Shown: positions 23,855 through 32,302 of the stretch, piece after piece
Layout of the letters: every line of letters begins with the position of its first letter
Numbering within the stretch: the first letter of the stretch is position 1
Origin: BS750m-G4 sp964472195
GTDB lineage: Bacteria; Bacteroidota; Ignavibacteria; Tepidaquicellales; Tepidaquicellaceae
Reading direction: 5' to 3'
Assembly: GCA_964472195.1 (NCBI GenBank)
Contig: CAYYJH010000024.1
Span: forward strand, 1 to 33,305
Length of the DNA: 33,305 nucleotides
Made by a program: the position numbers and the translations under genes
The notes under the pieces: generated by a model
Told to the model about the DNA's origin: nothing
Seen by the model: only the letters and a program-made list of their open reading frames with translations
Database searches by the model: none

Positions 23855-24634
23855 TTAATTATTTAATGATTCAATATTTTTATTTATTATCTCATAAGCA
23901 AGATTAAGGTATGCAGTTGCGCCTATAGAGTTTATTTTATATAAACACAATGGCTTTCCAAAAAAGGTTGCTTCAGTTAGTAAATTAGTAACTGGGATCA
24001 CAGTTTCTAACAAATAGCTTTTATATTTTAGTTTTACTTCTTTCTCAGCTATTTCAGTTACTTTTGAATCGCTTTCATACATTGTGCGAACAATTCCTTC
24101 AACAAGTAATGATGGATTAGATATTTCTCTAATCCATTTTATATAATCAAATAACCTATCGATTGCATCGAGTGATAAATGTCCGCATTTTAATGGTATT
24201 AATATAGAAGATGACGCTGTTAATGCATTCAGAGTTATTCCTCGAAGAACAGGAGGACAATCTATTATAATATAGTCATAATTTTTTTTAACACTTCTTA
24301 CTGCATTTCTTAAAATGACTCTGTTTTCAGAAGATTTTGAAAATTTTTCATCTAACTTTATAGAATTAATATTTGCTGGGACAAAGCTAAGATATTGTAA
24401 CTCTGTCTTATGAATAGCATGCTCAAGGGACATTGAAAAATCAAAAATTTCTGAGATACCAGCTTTTATTTTATCTGGTGTAAATCCCAATGCAATCGAA
24501 GATGAACCGAAAGGATCACTATCTATTAACAATGTTTTCTTTTCCGCAATTGCGAGTGATGCTGCAAGATTAACAGCTGTCGTTGTTTTACCAACACCCC
24601 CTTTGGGAATACATATTGATATTACTTTTCCCAT
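23855..24634 (-). CDS. ParA/Soj-type ATPase
   Basis: A 259-residue P-loop ATPase of the ParA/MinD family. The deviant Walker A KGGVGKTT is at 11-18 and the Walker A' segment LLIDSDPFGSSSIALG follows; DYIIIDCPPVL (about 115) is the Walker B region. It is chromosomal, and no ParB or parS lies beside it. In its place are valS (16 bases after) and an FAH-family gene (1 base before). Orphan ParA proteins position other cargo, such as chemosensory arrays, flagella, or secretion or carbon-fixation complexes, so a canonical chromosome-partition role is not assured. The Walker A' has Phe at a position usually Gln (DxDPQGN). Function otherwise unknown. Confidence 0.88.
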   Translation of the reverse strand: MGKVISICIPKGGVGKTTTAVNLAASLAIAEKKTLLIDSDPFGSSSIALGFTPDKIKAGISEIFDFSMSLEHAIHKTELQYLSFVPANINSIKLDEKFSKSSENRVILRNAVRSVKKNYDYIIIDCPPVLRGITLNALTASSSILIPLKCGHLSLDAIDRLFDYIKWIREISNPSLLVEGIVRTMYESDSKVTEIAEKEVKLKYKSYLLETVIPVTNLLTEATFFGKPLCLYKINSIGATAYLNLAYEIINKNIESLNN

Positions 24635-24635
24635 A

Positions 24636-25313
24636 TTAATTTACTTTAACTTCTAGTGTTAAATAATCTTCTAATTTAGCCTTGAGTATGTCTCCGGAAT
24701 TAAGTTTTGAAATTCCAGCAGGCGTTCCAGTGAATATTAAATCTCCTTTTGCTATAGAGAATATACTCGATATATATGATATTAACTTATATATATTATA
24801 TATCATTAAACTTGTATTTATAAATTGTATTCTAGTGTCATTCACATGTAATTCAAAATCTAAACCCATTGGATTTTTTACTAATTCTTTCGGTATAATT
24901 TCCGATACAGGAGCCGAAGTCCTGAATCCTTTCGAAACAGACCAGGGTAAACCTTTTTTTTTTGCTTCAGATTGTACATCTCTTAATGTCATATCAAGAC
25001 CAATAGCATAACCAAATATATACTCTTCCGCTTTATTTTGCTGTATGTTTTCTCCATCTTTCGAAATTGCAATTACAAATTCAACTTCATTCTGTAAATT
25101 ATCAGAAATATTCTTTCCCTCAAAGGCAGGAATTTTGATTTTTTCATTATTACCTATTATTGCAGTATTAGGTTTTAGAAATACAACAGGTTCTTCTTGT
25201 ATTTCTTTGTTGTCAAATTCTCTTATATGCTCTAAATAATTTTTACCTATACAATAGATATTATTGACTTCAAAAGAATCGTTACTATATTTTATTTTTA
25301 TTAATCGCTTCAC
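24636..25313 (-). CDS. Fumarylacetoacetate hydrolase-family protein
   Basis: A 225-residue FAH-fold enzyme, the size of bacterial acylpyruvases and 2-oxo-hepta-3-ene-dioate hydratases/isomerases. Metal-site elements are LQNEVEFVIAIS (Glu76, Glu78) and YAIGLDMTLRDVQ (Asp107). Other family motifs are YCIGKNYLEHIREF near the N-terminus, LPWSVSKGFRTSAPV and DLIFTGTPAGISKLNSGD. It probably cleaves or hydrates a small 2-oxo acid with a Mg/Mn ion; the substrate is unknown. One base separates it from the pyrC stop upstream and one from the parA start downstream, so it is firmly part of this operon. Confidence 0.88.
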   Translation of the reverse strand: MKRLIKIKYSNDSFEVNNIYCIGKNYLEHIREFDNKEIQEEPVVFLKPNTAIIGNNEKIKIPAFEGKNISDNLQNEVEFVIAISKDGENIQQNKAEEYIFGYAIGLDMTLRDVQSEAKKKGLPWSVSKGFRTSAPVSEIIPKELVKNPMGLDFELHVNDTRIQFINTSLMIYNIYKLISYISSIFSIAKGDLIFTGTPAGISKLNSGDILKAKLEDYLTLEVKVN

Positions 25314-25314
25314 T

Positions 25315-26598
25315 TTATAATTTTGAATAGGATAATTTATTGTTATTAATTACTGCATAGGGTTTACAAGTTACTTTATAACCATCAAAAGGTGTATTTC
25401 TGCTTTTCGATTTGAATTTAGATTTATTTATAACCCAATTTTTATTGACATTTAGCAGAGTCATATTGGCTTTTTCACCTTCCCTTATTCTTATATCTTT
25501 CAGTTTTAAAATTTTTCTCGGATTAACTGATAATTTTTCTATCATTTTTTTGAAAGTTATTATCCCCTTTTGAACTAAATATGTATAGGTTAAACCAACA
25601 CATGTCTCCAATCCAACAATCCCAAATGGTGATTTACTAAATTTTTTTGATTTATCTGTAATAGTATGTGGAGCATGGTCAGTACAGATAACATCTATTG
25701 TATCATCTGCTAAACCCTCGATAATAGATTTTCTATCAAACGCAGTTCGTAGTGGAGGATTCATCTTAGTGTTAGCGTTTTGAGTTTTACAGTCCTCCTC
25801 AGTTAAAATAAAATGATGCGGGCAGACTTCGCAAGATACATTTATATTTCTTTTTTTAGCATTACGAATTATATCAATTCCCCTGCCGCATGAAACATGT
25901 TGAATATGATATCTGGAATTATTTATAAATTCTGTGAGCAATATATCTCTTGCGATGATTGTCGTTTCACTAACGCATGGAATACCTTTTCTTTTTATTC
26001 TTTTTGATACATCACCTTCGTTCATCACTCCTCTATTGGTGAGTTTCAAATCCTCTGCATGTTGAATAATAAGCGATTTTAATTTCGAAGTTTTCTCAAG
26101 AGCTTTTCGCATGATGTAAGGGTCCGAAACAGGTCTTCCGTCATCTGTGAAAGCTATAGCCCCGGCTTTATACAATGCGTTAATATCACTCAGTTCTTCA
26201 CCAAGTCGTGATTTTGTCACACATGCGGATATATAAAGATCTGCTAATAGTTCTTTTGCTTTCTGGAGAATATCATCAATTACTTTTTTAGAATCTATTG
26301 GCGGATTAGTATTAGGCATACACAATGCACCTGTAAAACCTCCATTCATTGCTGCATTAATCCCGGATAAAATATCCTCTCTATCTGTAAAACCGGGGTC
26401 TCTAAAATGAACATGCATATCGAATAATCCCGGAACACATGTCAGATCATTGGATTTAATGAATTTTATGTCGGGTGGTAATGCTCCTTTAAATTTTCCT
26501 ATTTTCTCAATGACACCATCAACTATAAGAATATCGCTACTTTCATTTAGTTTATCATCTGGAGAAACAATATTGATGTTCTTTAAAAGTAAATTCAA
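25315..26598 (-). CDS. pyrC: Dihydroorotase (class I)
   Basis: A 427-residue dihydroorotase, catalysing the reversible cyclisation of N-carbamoyl-aspartate in pyrimidine synthesis. The class I metal and catalytic residues are all visible: His62 and His64 in DMHVHFRDPG, Asp152 in FTDDGRPV, His180 in IIQHAED, His234 in HIQHVSCGRG and Asp307 in ICTDHAPHT. The presence of all of these argues against an inactive PyrC-like protein that partners PyrB. It leads the leftward operon pyrC-FAH-parA-valS with 1-base gaps. The tRNA-Val gene lies 31 bases upstream of its start, so transcription may come through from tRNA or mlaE. Confidence 0.95.
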   Translation of the reverse strand: MNLLLKNINIVSPDDKLNESSDILIVDGVIEKIGKFKGALPPDIKFIKSNDLTCVPGLFDMHVHFRDPGFTDREDILSGINAAMNGGFTGALCMPNTNPPIDSKKVIDDILQKAKELLADLYISACVTKSRLGEELSDINALYKAGAIAFTDDGRPVSDPYIMRKALEKTSKLKSLIIQHAEDLKLTNRGVMNEGDVSKRIKRKGIPCVSETTIIARDILLTEFINNSRYHIQHVSCGRGIDIIRNAKKRNINVSCEVCPHHFILTEEDCKTQNANTKMNPPLRTAFDRKSIIEGLADDTIDVICTDHAPHTITDKSKKFSKSPFGIVGLETCVGLTYTYLVQKGIITFKKMIEKLSVNPRKILKLKDIRIREGEKANMTLLNVNKNWVINKSKFKSKSRNTPFDGYKVTCKPYAVINNNKLSYSKL

Positions 26599-26629
26599 TA
26601 AGATAAATTAATATGTTTATAATTTCTAG

Positions 26630-26703
26630 TGGGCAATACTGGATTCGAACCAGTGACCTCTTCCGTGTGAGGGAAGCGCGCTAACCAGCTGCGCCAATTG
26701 CCC
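26630..26703 (-). tRNA. tRNA-Val (anticodon CAC)
   Basis: A 74-nt cloverleaf on the minus strand. The acceptor stem GGGCAAT/ATTGCCC is perfect, and the D arm GCGC...GCGC has the AGCTGGTTA loop. The anticodon stem CTTCC/GGAAG encloses CTCACAC, giving anticodon CAC (codon GTG). The T arm is ACTGG-TTCGAAT-CCAGT, and the discriminator base is A. The 3' CCA is not encoded and must be added. The gene sits between mlaE-like (9 bases after its stop) and pyrC (31 bases before its start). Confidence 0.97.
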
Positions 26704-26712
26704 TTTTAAAAA

Positions 26713-27477
26713 TCAGCCTATCAGGAAATTCCATAGTAATGCATCCAAGATAAGGATCATCGCAGCACATATAACAAAAGATTTAATGGTTGATAATCCT
26801 ACTCCTTGTGCACCACCCTTTGTCTGGAAACCTACAAAGCAACCAATAGATGAAATGCTTAATCCAAAAAATAAAGACTTTATAGTTGCAGACACTAAAT
26901 CTCTAACTTCAAATGTATTTCTAAATCCCCGCATAAAAGTACCACCTGGAACATCGAGAAAAATTGTAGCAACTAAATAAGAACCTATTATAGCAATGGT
27001 ACTCGCATAAACTACTAGTATTGGTAACATAAATGTTGTTGCTACTATTCGCGGCATTGCCAAATATCTGATTGGATTGATAGCCATAGATTCAAGAGCG
27101 TCGATTTGTTCAGTTACTTTCATTGTTCCGAGTTCTGCAGAAATAGAAGCCCCTACTCTACCTGCAAGAACGATTGCTGCAAGAACGGGACCTAACTCTA
27201 CAATTATTGCTTTAGGAGTTCCTGAACCGAGGAAGCTAATCGGAATTAAACCTTTTATCTGATAAGCAACTTGCCAGCTTGATACTGCACCTGTGAAAAA
27301 ACCAATTATAGAGACCAGTACAAACGAATTAACTCCCACGTGTACCATTTGTTCGATAATAAGTTTTCTATCTCGAAATATCCTTGGAAAACTCTTAAGA
27401 ACACCTAAGATCAATAAGGTGTACTCCTCAAGATCAGTAAGAAACGTAGTTATTTTTCTAATCAGTAATTTTAGCAA
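26713..27477 (-). CDS. MlaE/YrbE-family ABC transporter permease
   Basis: A 254-residue membrane protein with five or six helices of the MlaE family, the permease of Mla/MCE phospholipid transporters between inner and outer membranes. Signatures: FFTGAVSSWQVAYQIK, ELGPVLAAIVLAGRVGASIS, AELGTMKVTEQIDALESMAI and FFGLSISSIGCFVGFQTKGG. The ATPase (MlaF) and the MCE-domain protein (MlaD) usually follow in the same operon. Here the next genes downstream are tRNA-Val and pyrC, so those partners must be elsewhere. It is 25 bases downstream of the CNNM/CorC-like gene. Confidence 0.92.
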   Translation of the reverse strand: MLKLLIRKITTFLTDLEEYTLLILGVLKSFPRIFRDRKLIIEQMVHVGVNSFVLVSIIGFFTGAVSSWQVAYQIKGLIPISFLGSGTPKAIIVELGPVLAAIVLAGRVGASISAELGTMKVTEQIDALESMAINPIRYLAMPRIVATTFMLPILVVYASTIAIIGSYLVATIFLDVPGGTFMRGFRNTFEVRDLVSATIKSLFFGLSISSIGCFVGFQTKGGAQGVGLSTIKSFVICAAMILILDALLWNFLIG

Positions 27478-27502
27478 AACGATTTTTAAAAATAAAAAAA
27501 TT

Positions 27503-28816
27503 TTAAGTTGCCATTCTTTGAACCTTTACTTGTAGTAGCTTATTGCCAATTTTTTTCATAATAGTAAATACAAATCCTTTATAATCTACCCTTTCATAAA
27601 TTTCGGGTACATGACCTGTAACTTTTTGTAAAAATCCGCTTAATGTGTGATATTCATCAGGATCGATAGGTATATTGGAATTAAATTTTTTATTAAACTC
27701 ATCTATTGGGATAATTGGATTAATAAGATATATTCCCAATTTATCTTTTTGAATATTTCGAGATTCAACGTCATATTCATCCTCTATTTCACCGACAATT
27801 TCTTCAATAATATCTTCTAAAGTAACCAATCCCTCAACACCTCCATGCTCATTCACAACAATACCAAGATGTATTCGTTTCTTCTGAAACTCGTGAAGAA
27901 TTTCACCGATATGTTTTGTATCCGGAAGAAAATATGCAGGTCTTAAAACATCACGCAGTAGAATGATTTCTCTGTGTTCAGTAACACTAATTAAATCTTT
28001 AGCATAAATTACCCCAACTATATTATCAATAGTTTGTCTGAATACGGGAATCCTAGAAAAACCGGATTCAATAACCGTCTTAATAATTTTATCTCTGCTC
28101 TCATCAACATTCAAAGCAACTATATTATTTCTTGGAATCATGATGTCATTTGCTGACTTATCATTAAACTCAAAAATTTTTTCGATAAGTTGATATTCTG
28201 TTGAATCTATTACACCTGATTTTGAACCTTCCGTAATTAATAACCTTAGTTCCTCTTCAGAGTGGAATCTTTCTGATTCTGTCACAGGTTTAATTCCGAA
28301 TAATTGTAGAATTAAGTTTGCTGTACCATTCAAAGTCCTGATTACAGGCTTAAAAATCATATGAAATAAATTCAAGGGAATAGAAACAACTAAAGATGTA
28401 ACCTTTGGGTGACGAATTGCTATAGATTTTGGCGCTAACTCTCCCAATATAATGTGAAGAAAAGTTATAAGTAGAAAACCAACAGTGATAGAAATTGTTG
28501 AAACTGATTCCGGATTTGTGATATTAATTAACCTAAAAAACGGGTCTAATAACCGTGCTGTAACGGGTTCACCAATCCAACCGAGTCCTAATGAGGAAAT
28601 TGTTATTCCGAGTTGAGTCGCTGATAAGTATTCGTCTAAGTGAGTAATTAATTTGATTGCGAGTTTTGCTCTTTTATTTTCTTTTTCTGCTAAAGGTTGA
28701 ATCTGTGTTTTTCTAACTTTGACAATCGCAAATTCTGCGGCAACGAAAAAAGCATTCAGTAGAACAAATATTAAAAGTAAAAAAAGATCAAAAAAAAGTT
28801 CCTTAAAATCATCCAT
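27503..28816 (-). CDS. CNNM/CorC-family transporter-like protein (DUF21-CBS-CorC_HlyC)
   Basis: A 437-residue membrane protein. Residues about 1-190 are the DUF21 transmembrane domain with AEFAIVKVRKTQIQPLAEK and LGELAPKSIAIRHP. Two CBS domains (about 210-335) follow, starting at ANDIMIPRNNIVALNVDESR and containing HLGIVVNEHGGVEGLVTLED. The CorC_HlyC domain (about 350-432) closes. Related proteins transport or regulate Mg2+, Co2+ or Na+; the older label 'hemolysin' is not supported by function. It is the first gene of the leftward run toward valS. A 25-base gap to mlaE suggests co-transcription. Confidence 0.92.
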   Translation of the reverse strand: MDDFKELFFDLFLLLIFVLLNAFFVAAEFAIVKVRKTQIQPLAEKENKRAKLAIKLITHLDEYLSATQLGITISSLGLGWIGEPVTARLLDPFFRLINITNPESVSTISITVGFLLITFLHIILGELAPKSIAIRHPKVTSLVVSIPLNLFHMIFKPVIRTLNGTANLILQLFGIKPVTESERFHSEEELRLLITEGSKSGVIDSTEYQLIEKIFEFNDKSANDIMIPRNNIVALNVDESRDKIIKTVIESGFSRIPVFRQTIDNIVGVIYAKDLISVTEHREIILLRDVLRPAYFLPDTKHIGEILHEFQKKRIHLGIVVNEHGGVEGLVTLEDIIEEIVGEIEDEYDVESRNIQKDKLGIYLINPIIPIDEFNKKFNSNIPIDPDEYHTLSGFLQKVTGHVPEIYERVDYKGFVFTIMKKIGNKLLQVKVQRMAT

Positions 28817-28964
28817 ATTTTAGTGCAAGTAAATTAATTAAATCAAATCCTATCTTCAATTTAAAAAAATTGAATAATAGTATCTTCCATCGGAAAAAAG
28901 GAATATAAAAATATTTTTATGAGATTTACATTATGCAGATAATAAGAAAAGTGTCTGATATTGA

Positions 28965-29636
28965 TTATTTTGTGAATATCATCTTCTTAATATCAGAAGA
29001 ATAATTAGTTTGCAATTTATAAAAATATATCCCGCTTGATAGATCTTTAAAATCATTTATATCGAAATTAATCCTGTACGATCCGGGATTTTGAAATTCA
29101 TCGACCAATACAGCAACTTGCTTTCCGTTTAAAGTGTATATCTTCAAAGTGACATTTGATGATGTAAATAAATCATATCTAATTACCGTAGAAGGATTGA
29201 AAGGATTTGGATTATTCTGATAAAGTGTAAATTCCTCAATTTCAGAAATTCCAACTTTTATAATGTTAGAATTGATCTCTTTAAAATTCTTATCCATTAA
29301 TATTAGTTTGTAATAATATACTCCGTTTTCCTTAGGTTTATTTCTGTACGAATAATAATAGAAATTCAAAGAATCGCGAACCTCTTTTCTGTCGTAATTA
29401 GAAACGTTAACATCGCTCAATAATTGAAAATCTCCACTTCCTGCTTTTTTCATTTTAAGAATGATATTCTTAACGTCAACAGGGTTAACAACTTTCCACT
29501 GCAGAGTTACCTGACCTTTAGAAATCTTAGCTGAGAAATTAGTCAACCGATTTGAGATTTCATCAATAGTCTGGGCTTTTGCTAAAAAGGAATAAAGAAA
29601 TAAAATTATTAAAGTGACTTTCTTGAGTAAGTACAA
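28965..29636 (-). CDS. T9SS cargo protein with fibronectin-like domain
   Basis: A 223-residue secreted protein. Signal peptide about 1-21 (ending LAKAQ), then a beta-sandwich of the FnIII type (about 35-130: VTLQWKVVNPVDVKNIILKM ... NGVYYYKLILMDKNFKEI). The T9SS sorting domain runs about 135-223: LYQNNPNPFNPSTVIRYDL, LKIYTLNGKQVAVLVDEF, SSGIYFYKLQ and DIKKMIFTK. The first Asn-Asn-Pro replaces the more usual Asn-Phe-Pro. It lies 3 bases downstream of nuoI and is part of the same transcript. The cargo's ligand is unknown. Confidence 0.85.
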   Translation of the reverse strand: MYLLKKVTLIILFLYSFLAKAQTIDEISNRLTNFSAKISKGQVTLQWKVVNPVDVKNIILKMKKAGSGDFQLLSDVNVSNYDRKEVRDSLNFYYYSYRNKPKENGVYYYKLILMDKNFKEINSNIIKVGISEIEEFTLYQNNPNPFNPSTVIRYDLFTSSNVTLKIYTLNGKQVAVLVDEFQNPGSYRINFDINDFKDLSSGIYFYKLQTNYSSDIKKMIFTK

Positions 29637-29639
29637 AAT

Positions 29640-30131
29640 TTATCTGTTTGCTTTCAAAAATTGTAATCTTGACTCTAATTTTTTTCTTGGGATCAATAAT
29701 TTATCTTTACCAAATATAGCTTCTTCCTGTGAATTAAAAACTAGTTCATATTCGTTACTCATAACGATAGCTTCTTCGGGACACACTTCTTCACAAAATC
29801 CACAAAAAATACATCTGACCATATTTATTTCGAATTTTTCCGGGTAACGCTCTTTTTCTTTGTCAGTTTCATCTGCCTGTACTTCGATTGCTAAAGCAGG
29901 GCAGACTCTTGAACACAGTCCACATGCTACACATCTTTCTTCATCATTTTTTTCAAGTACTAACACTGGTCTTCCCCTGAACGAGGGCGGGGATTCCCAT
30001 ACTTCTTCAGGGTATTGACGTGTAAATTTAGGTCTAATAAAATTCTTAAGAGTTAAAGTCAGACCTTTTGCAATTTGTGGTATATATGTTTTTTCAAAAA
30101 ACGTTAAATCTTTGTTCTTTACTAAGGGCAT
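29640..30131 (-). CDS. nuoI: NADH-quinone oxidoreductase subunit I-like 2x[4Fe-4S] ferredoxin
   Basis: A 163-residue NuoI-type protein, the peripheral-arm subunit that carries clusters N6a and N6b. The N-terminal amphipathic region (PQIAKGLTLTLKNFIRPKFTRQYPEE) is typical, followed by RGRPVLVLEKNDEERCVACG. Two CxxCxxCxxxCP motifs bind two [4Fe-4S] clusters: Cys67/70/73/77 and Cys107/110/113/117. Length is normal (E. coli 180). It is not near nuoK/L (26 kb apart). Instead it is flanked by two T9SS cargo genes and a TPR gene in one leftward operon. It may be the genome's only nuoI or a second copy with another redox partner. Confidence 0.92.
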   Translation of the reverse strand: MPLVKNKDLTFFEKTYIPQIAKGLTLTLKNFIRPKFTRQYPEEVWESPPSFRGRPVLVLEKNDEERCVACGLCSRVCPALAIEVQADETDKEKERYPEKFEINMVRCIFCGFCEEVCPEEAIVMSNEYELVFNSQEEAIFGKDKLLIPRKKLESRLQFLKANR

Positions 30132-30141
30132 GAAACCTTTC

Positions 30142-30882
30142 CTATTTAATGAACATCATTTTCTTCAATGTCGAAAAATCAGCTGTGTGTAACTCATAAA
30201 AATAAACTCCTGATGATAGATTATATTTATCTGCATTAAACTCATAACTATAACTACCCTTTTTAAGATTTTCATTCTTCAATAAACCCGCAACTTCATT
30301 TCCAAGAACGTCATATACAATTAAATTAACATTTTCCTTTTTGGGAATTGAGAATGTGATAATCGTGCTTGGGTTAAACGGATTGGGATAATTTTGTTTT
30401 AATTCATAAGCATCTGCAATTGAAGAAATATTCTGAATCCCGATTGCTCCTATTTCTACAATAAAAGTGTCTTGTGAATAATTACCTGGATTTCCTTCTT
30501 CATACATCCTCACAATTGCAGTTCCAAAACCATTCCCATGACAATCAAAGTCTATATAAAAATTGGTGTCAATTTGATTCGGAGCTAAGTTGTATGCTGA
30601 TGAAGGAGGTGGTGGAATTGTGTCAATAAATGGAGCATAGCAAAGGTCATAGCACATTGAAGTAGACCATCCTGGAGCCATTGTATTTTCTATTCTTGCA
30701 AATCTGAAATTATAAGTATTGGATGTGTTATTCGTAACGACAGCTCTTACTTGAACAGTAGTATCTGGATTACCAATAGGTAAATGAACGTTAGGATCTA
30801 ATCTTATAAAGGTAAAATCTTGTGAGTACGATGTAGAATAAAAAACAAATAAAGAAATTAAACACAATAAAATTTTTTTCAT
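30142..30882 (-). CDS. T9SS cargo protein with Ig-like/CARDB-like domain
   Basis: A 246-residue secreted protein. Signal peptide about 1-20 (ending TSYS-Q), then an Ig-like beta-sandwich (about 22-145) with TTVQVRAVVTNNTSNTYNFR, resembling CARDB-type adhesive domains. The T9SS sorting domain runs about 160-246: LKQNYPNPFNPSTIITFSI, LIVYDVLGNEVAGLLKNE, SSGVYFYELH and TLKKMMFIK. It contains three or four cysteines in the MCYDLCYAPF region that may form disulfides. It is 10 bases upstream of nuoI and 27 bases downstream of the TPR gene. Confidence 0.85.
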   Translation of the reverse strand: MKKILLCLISLFVFYSTSYSQDFTFIRLDPNVHLPIGNPDTTVQVRAVVTNNTSNTYNFRFARIENTMAPGWSTSMCYDLCYAPFIDTIPPPPSSAYNLAPNQIDTNFYIDFDCHGNGFGTAIVRMYEEGNPGNYSQDTFIVEIGAIGIQNISSIADAYELKQNYPNPFNPSTIITFSIPKKENVNLIVYDVLGNEVAGLLKNENLKKGSYSYEFNADKYNLSSGVYFYELHTADFSTLKKMMFIK

Positions 30883-30909
30883 TAGTCATTATTTGATTAA
30901 AAAACATTT

Positions 30910-31404
30910 TTAATTTAACATTCCTTGTAAACGTTCATAGTGCTCTTTAGCAAGTTTATAGTCGGGTGCTTTTTCCAAAGCAATCCTGTATTCTGCAAGA
31001 GCGTCAAACCATAAGCCTTTCATTTCTAATGCCCTTCCTAGGTTAACATGTGCAAATTCATAGTTATCATATTTTTTAGAATTTAAGGCTAGTTCAAACC
31101 ATGTTATTGCTTCGTTATAATTTCCCTGCCTTAATAAATATGCACCGATGTCATTATACGGATTGCCTAAATCTGGATCTATACTGATAGCATTTTTACA
31201 TTCCTCAATCGCTTTATCATAATCCCCTAAATCACTATACGTCCAACCGAGAAAAGTATACGCTTCCGCAGTTGGGAATATATCAATGGACAGTTTGTAA
31301 TTTTTTATTGCATCCTCGAACTTTCCGCTCATCTGTAATTGATAAGCCTTTTGGAAATATTCCTTCGATTTTTCTAACAAATTCTTTGATGATTCAGTTG
31401 TCAT
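30910..31404 (-). CDS. Tetratricopeptide repeat protein
   Basis: A 164-residue soluble protein made of about four TPR units: YFQKAYQLQMSGKFEDAIKN, AYTFLGWTYSDLGDYDKAIE, PYNDIGAYLLRQGNYNEAIT and VNLGRALEMKGLWFDALAEY. There is no signal peptide, so it acts in the cytoplasm. TPR proteins are protein-protein scaffolds and the partner is not given by sequence. A clear AAGGAG (31414-31419) lies 9 bases before the ATG and fixes the start. It heads the leftward operon with the T9SS and nuoI genes. Confidence 0.9.
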   Translation of the reverse strand: MTTESSKNLLEKSKEYFQKAYQLQMSGKFEDAIKNYKLSIDIFPTAEAYTFLGWTYSDLGDYDKAIEECKNAISIDPDLGNPYNDIGAYLLRQGNYNEAITWFELALNSKKYDNYEFAHVNLGRALEMKGLWFDALAEYRIALEKAPDYKLAKEHYERLQGMLN

Positions 31405-31565
31405 AATTTACATCTCCTTCTAACTATTCTAAACCTTGCTTACTTTCCAAAAGTTTCTACATTAAACATAACTTATGAATTACAATTTATCAAGGTTTAT
31501 TTTTTGATTCAAATTAATAATTAATGTTTAGTAATTCTTTATTTTATTATTTATTTTCCGTCCGT

Positions 31566-32267
31566 ATGGCTAAAATAGGCATTATTTTAGGTTCGGGATT
31601 TAATAATTTCTCTAATGAGATTAAAAATGTAAACTTGATTTATGAGGATAATTCTGGAATCCATCACAAAAAGATTTCATCCGGATTTATTCGTAATAAA
31701 AAGATTATAATCTTTAATGGTAGGTATCATTTTTACGAAAGAGTAAATCTAAAAAAAATATTATTCAACATTAATAAAGCAAAAGAATTCGGTATTGAAT
31801 TACTCATCTTAACTAATGCTGCAGGAGGAATTAATAAGAGCTTTAATGTTTCGGATTTAATGCTAATTACATCGCATCTGAATTTATTTTTCAGAAAAAT
31901 TCCACTCAAAAGATATCTTGATTATTTCGATAAGGAAATAATTAATAAAATAAAATCCATAAGTAAGAATAATCACATAAAGTTGCATACAGGTGTTTAT
32001 TGTGCAACATCCGGACCGATGTACGAAACAAAATCTGAGATAAAATATTTAAAAACATCAGGTGTAGATGCTGCAGGAATGTCAACAATACCAGAAATTA
32101 TTTATGCGAATAAATTAGGAATTAAAACGATAGCTGTATCATGTATAACAAATCTTTTATCTCCTGAGTCAAAGGATATTACAGTACATGATGATGTGTT
32201 AATAGCGGGAGAAAAAGCATATCCTTCTTTTTTAAAACTCACAAAAGCAATCATTTCTGAATTTTAA
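31566..32267 (+). CDS. Purine nucleoside phosphorylase (PNP-I family)
   Basis: A 233-residue enzyme of the trimeric PNP family, phosphorolysing inosine or guanosine (or related purine nucleosides) to base plus ribose-1-phosphate. Motifs, numbered from Met15 of the longer frame: KIGIILGSGFNNF, GRYHFYE, LLILTNAAGGINKSF, CATSGPMYETKSEIKYL (Glu154) and DAAGMSTIPE (Met172). ISCITN-type Asn196 follows (VSCITNLLSP). An ATG at 31524 would add 14 hydrophobic residues (FSNSLFYYLFSV); the family start and the MAKIGIILGSG motif favour 31566. It is followed after 35 bases by the TatD gene. Whether it is PNP or an MTA phosphorylase variant is not settled. Confidence 0.88.
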   Translation: MAKIGIILGSGFNNFSNEIKNVNLIYEDNSGIHHKKISSGFIRNKKIIIFNGRYHFYERVNLKKILFNINKAKEFGIELLILTNAAGGINKSFNVSDLMLITSHLNLFFRKIPLKRYLDYFDKEIINKIKSISKNNHIKLHTGVYCATSGPMYETKSEIKYLKTSGVDAAGMSTIPEIIYANKLGIKTIAVSCITNLLSPESKDITVHDDVLIAGEKAYPSFLKLTKAIISEF

Positions 32268-32302
32268 TTTAGAAACTTTATTTAATGTCTTAATAAGTTA
32301 AA

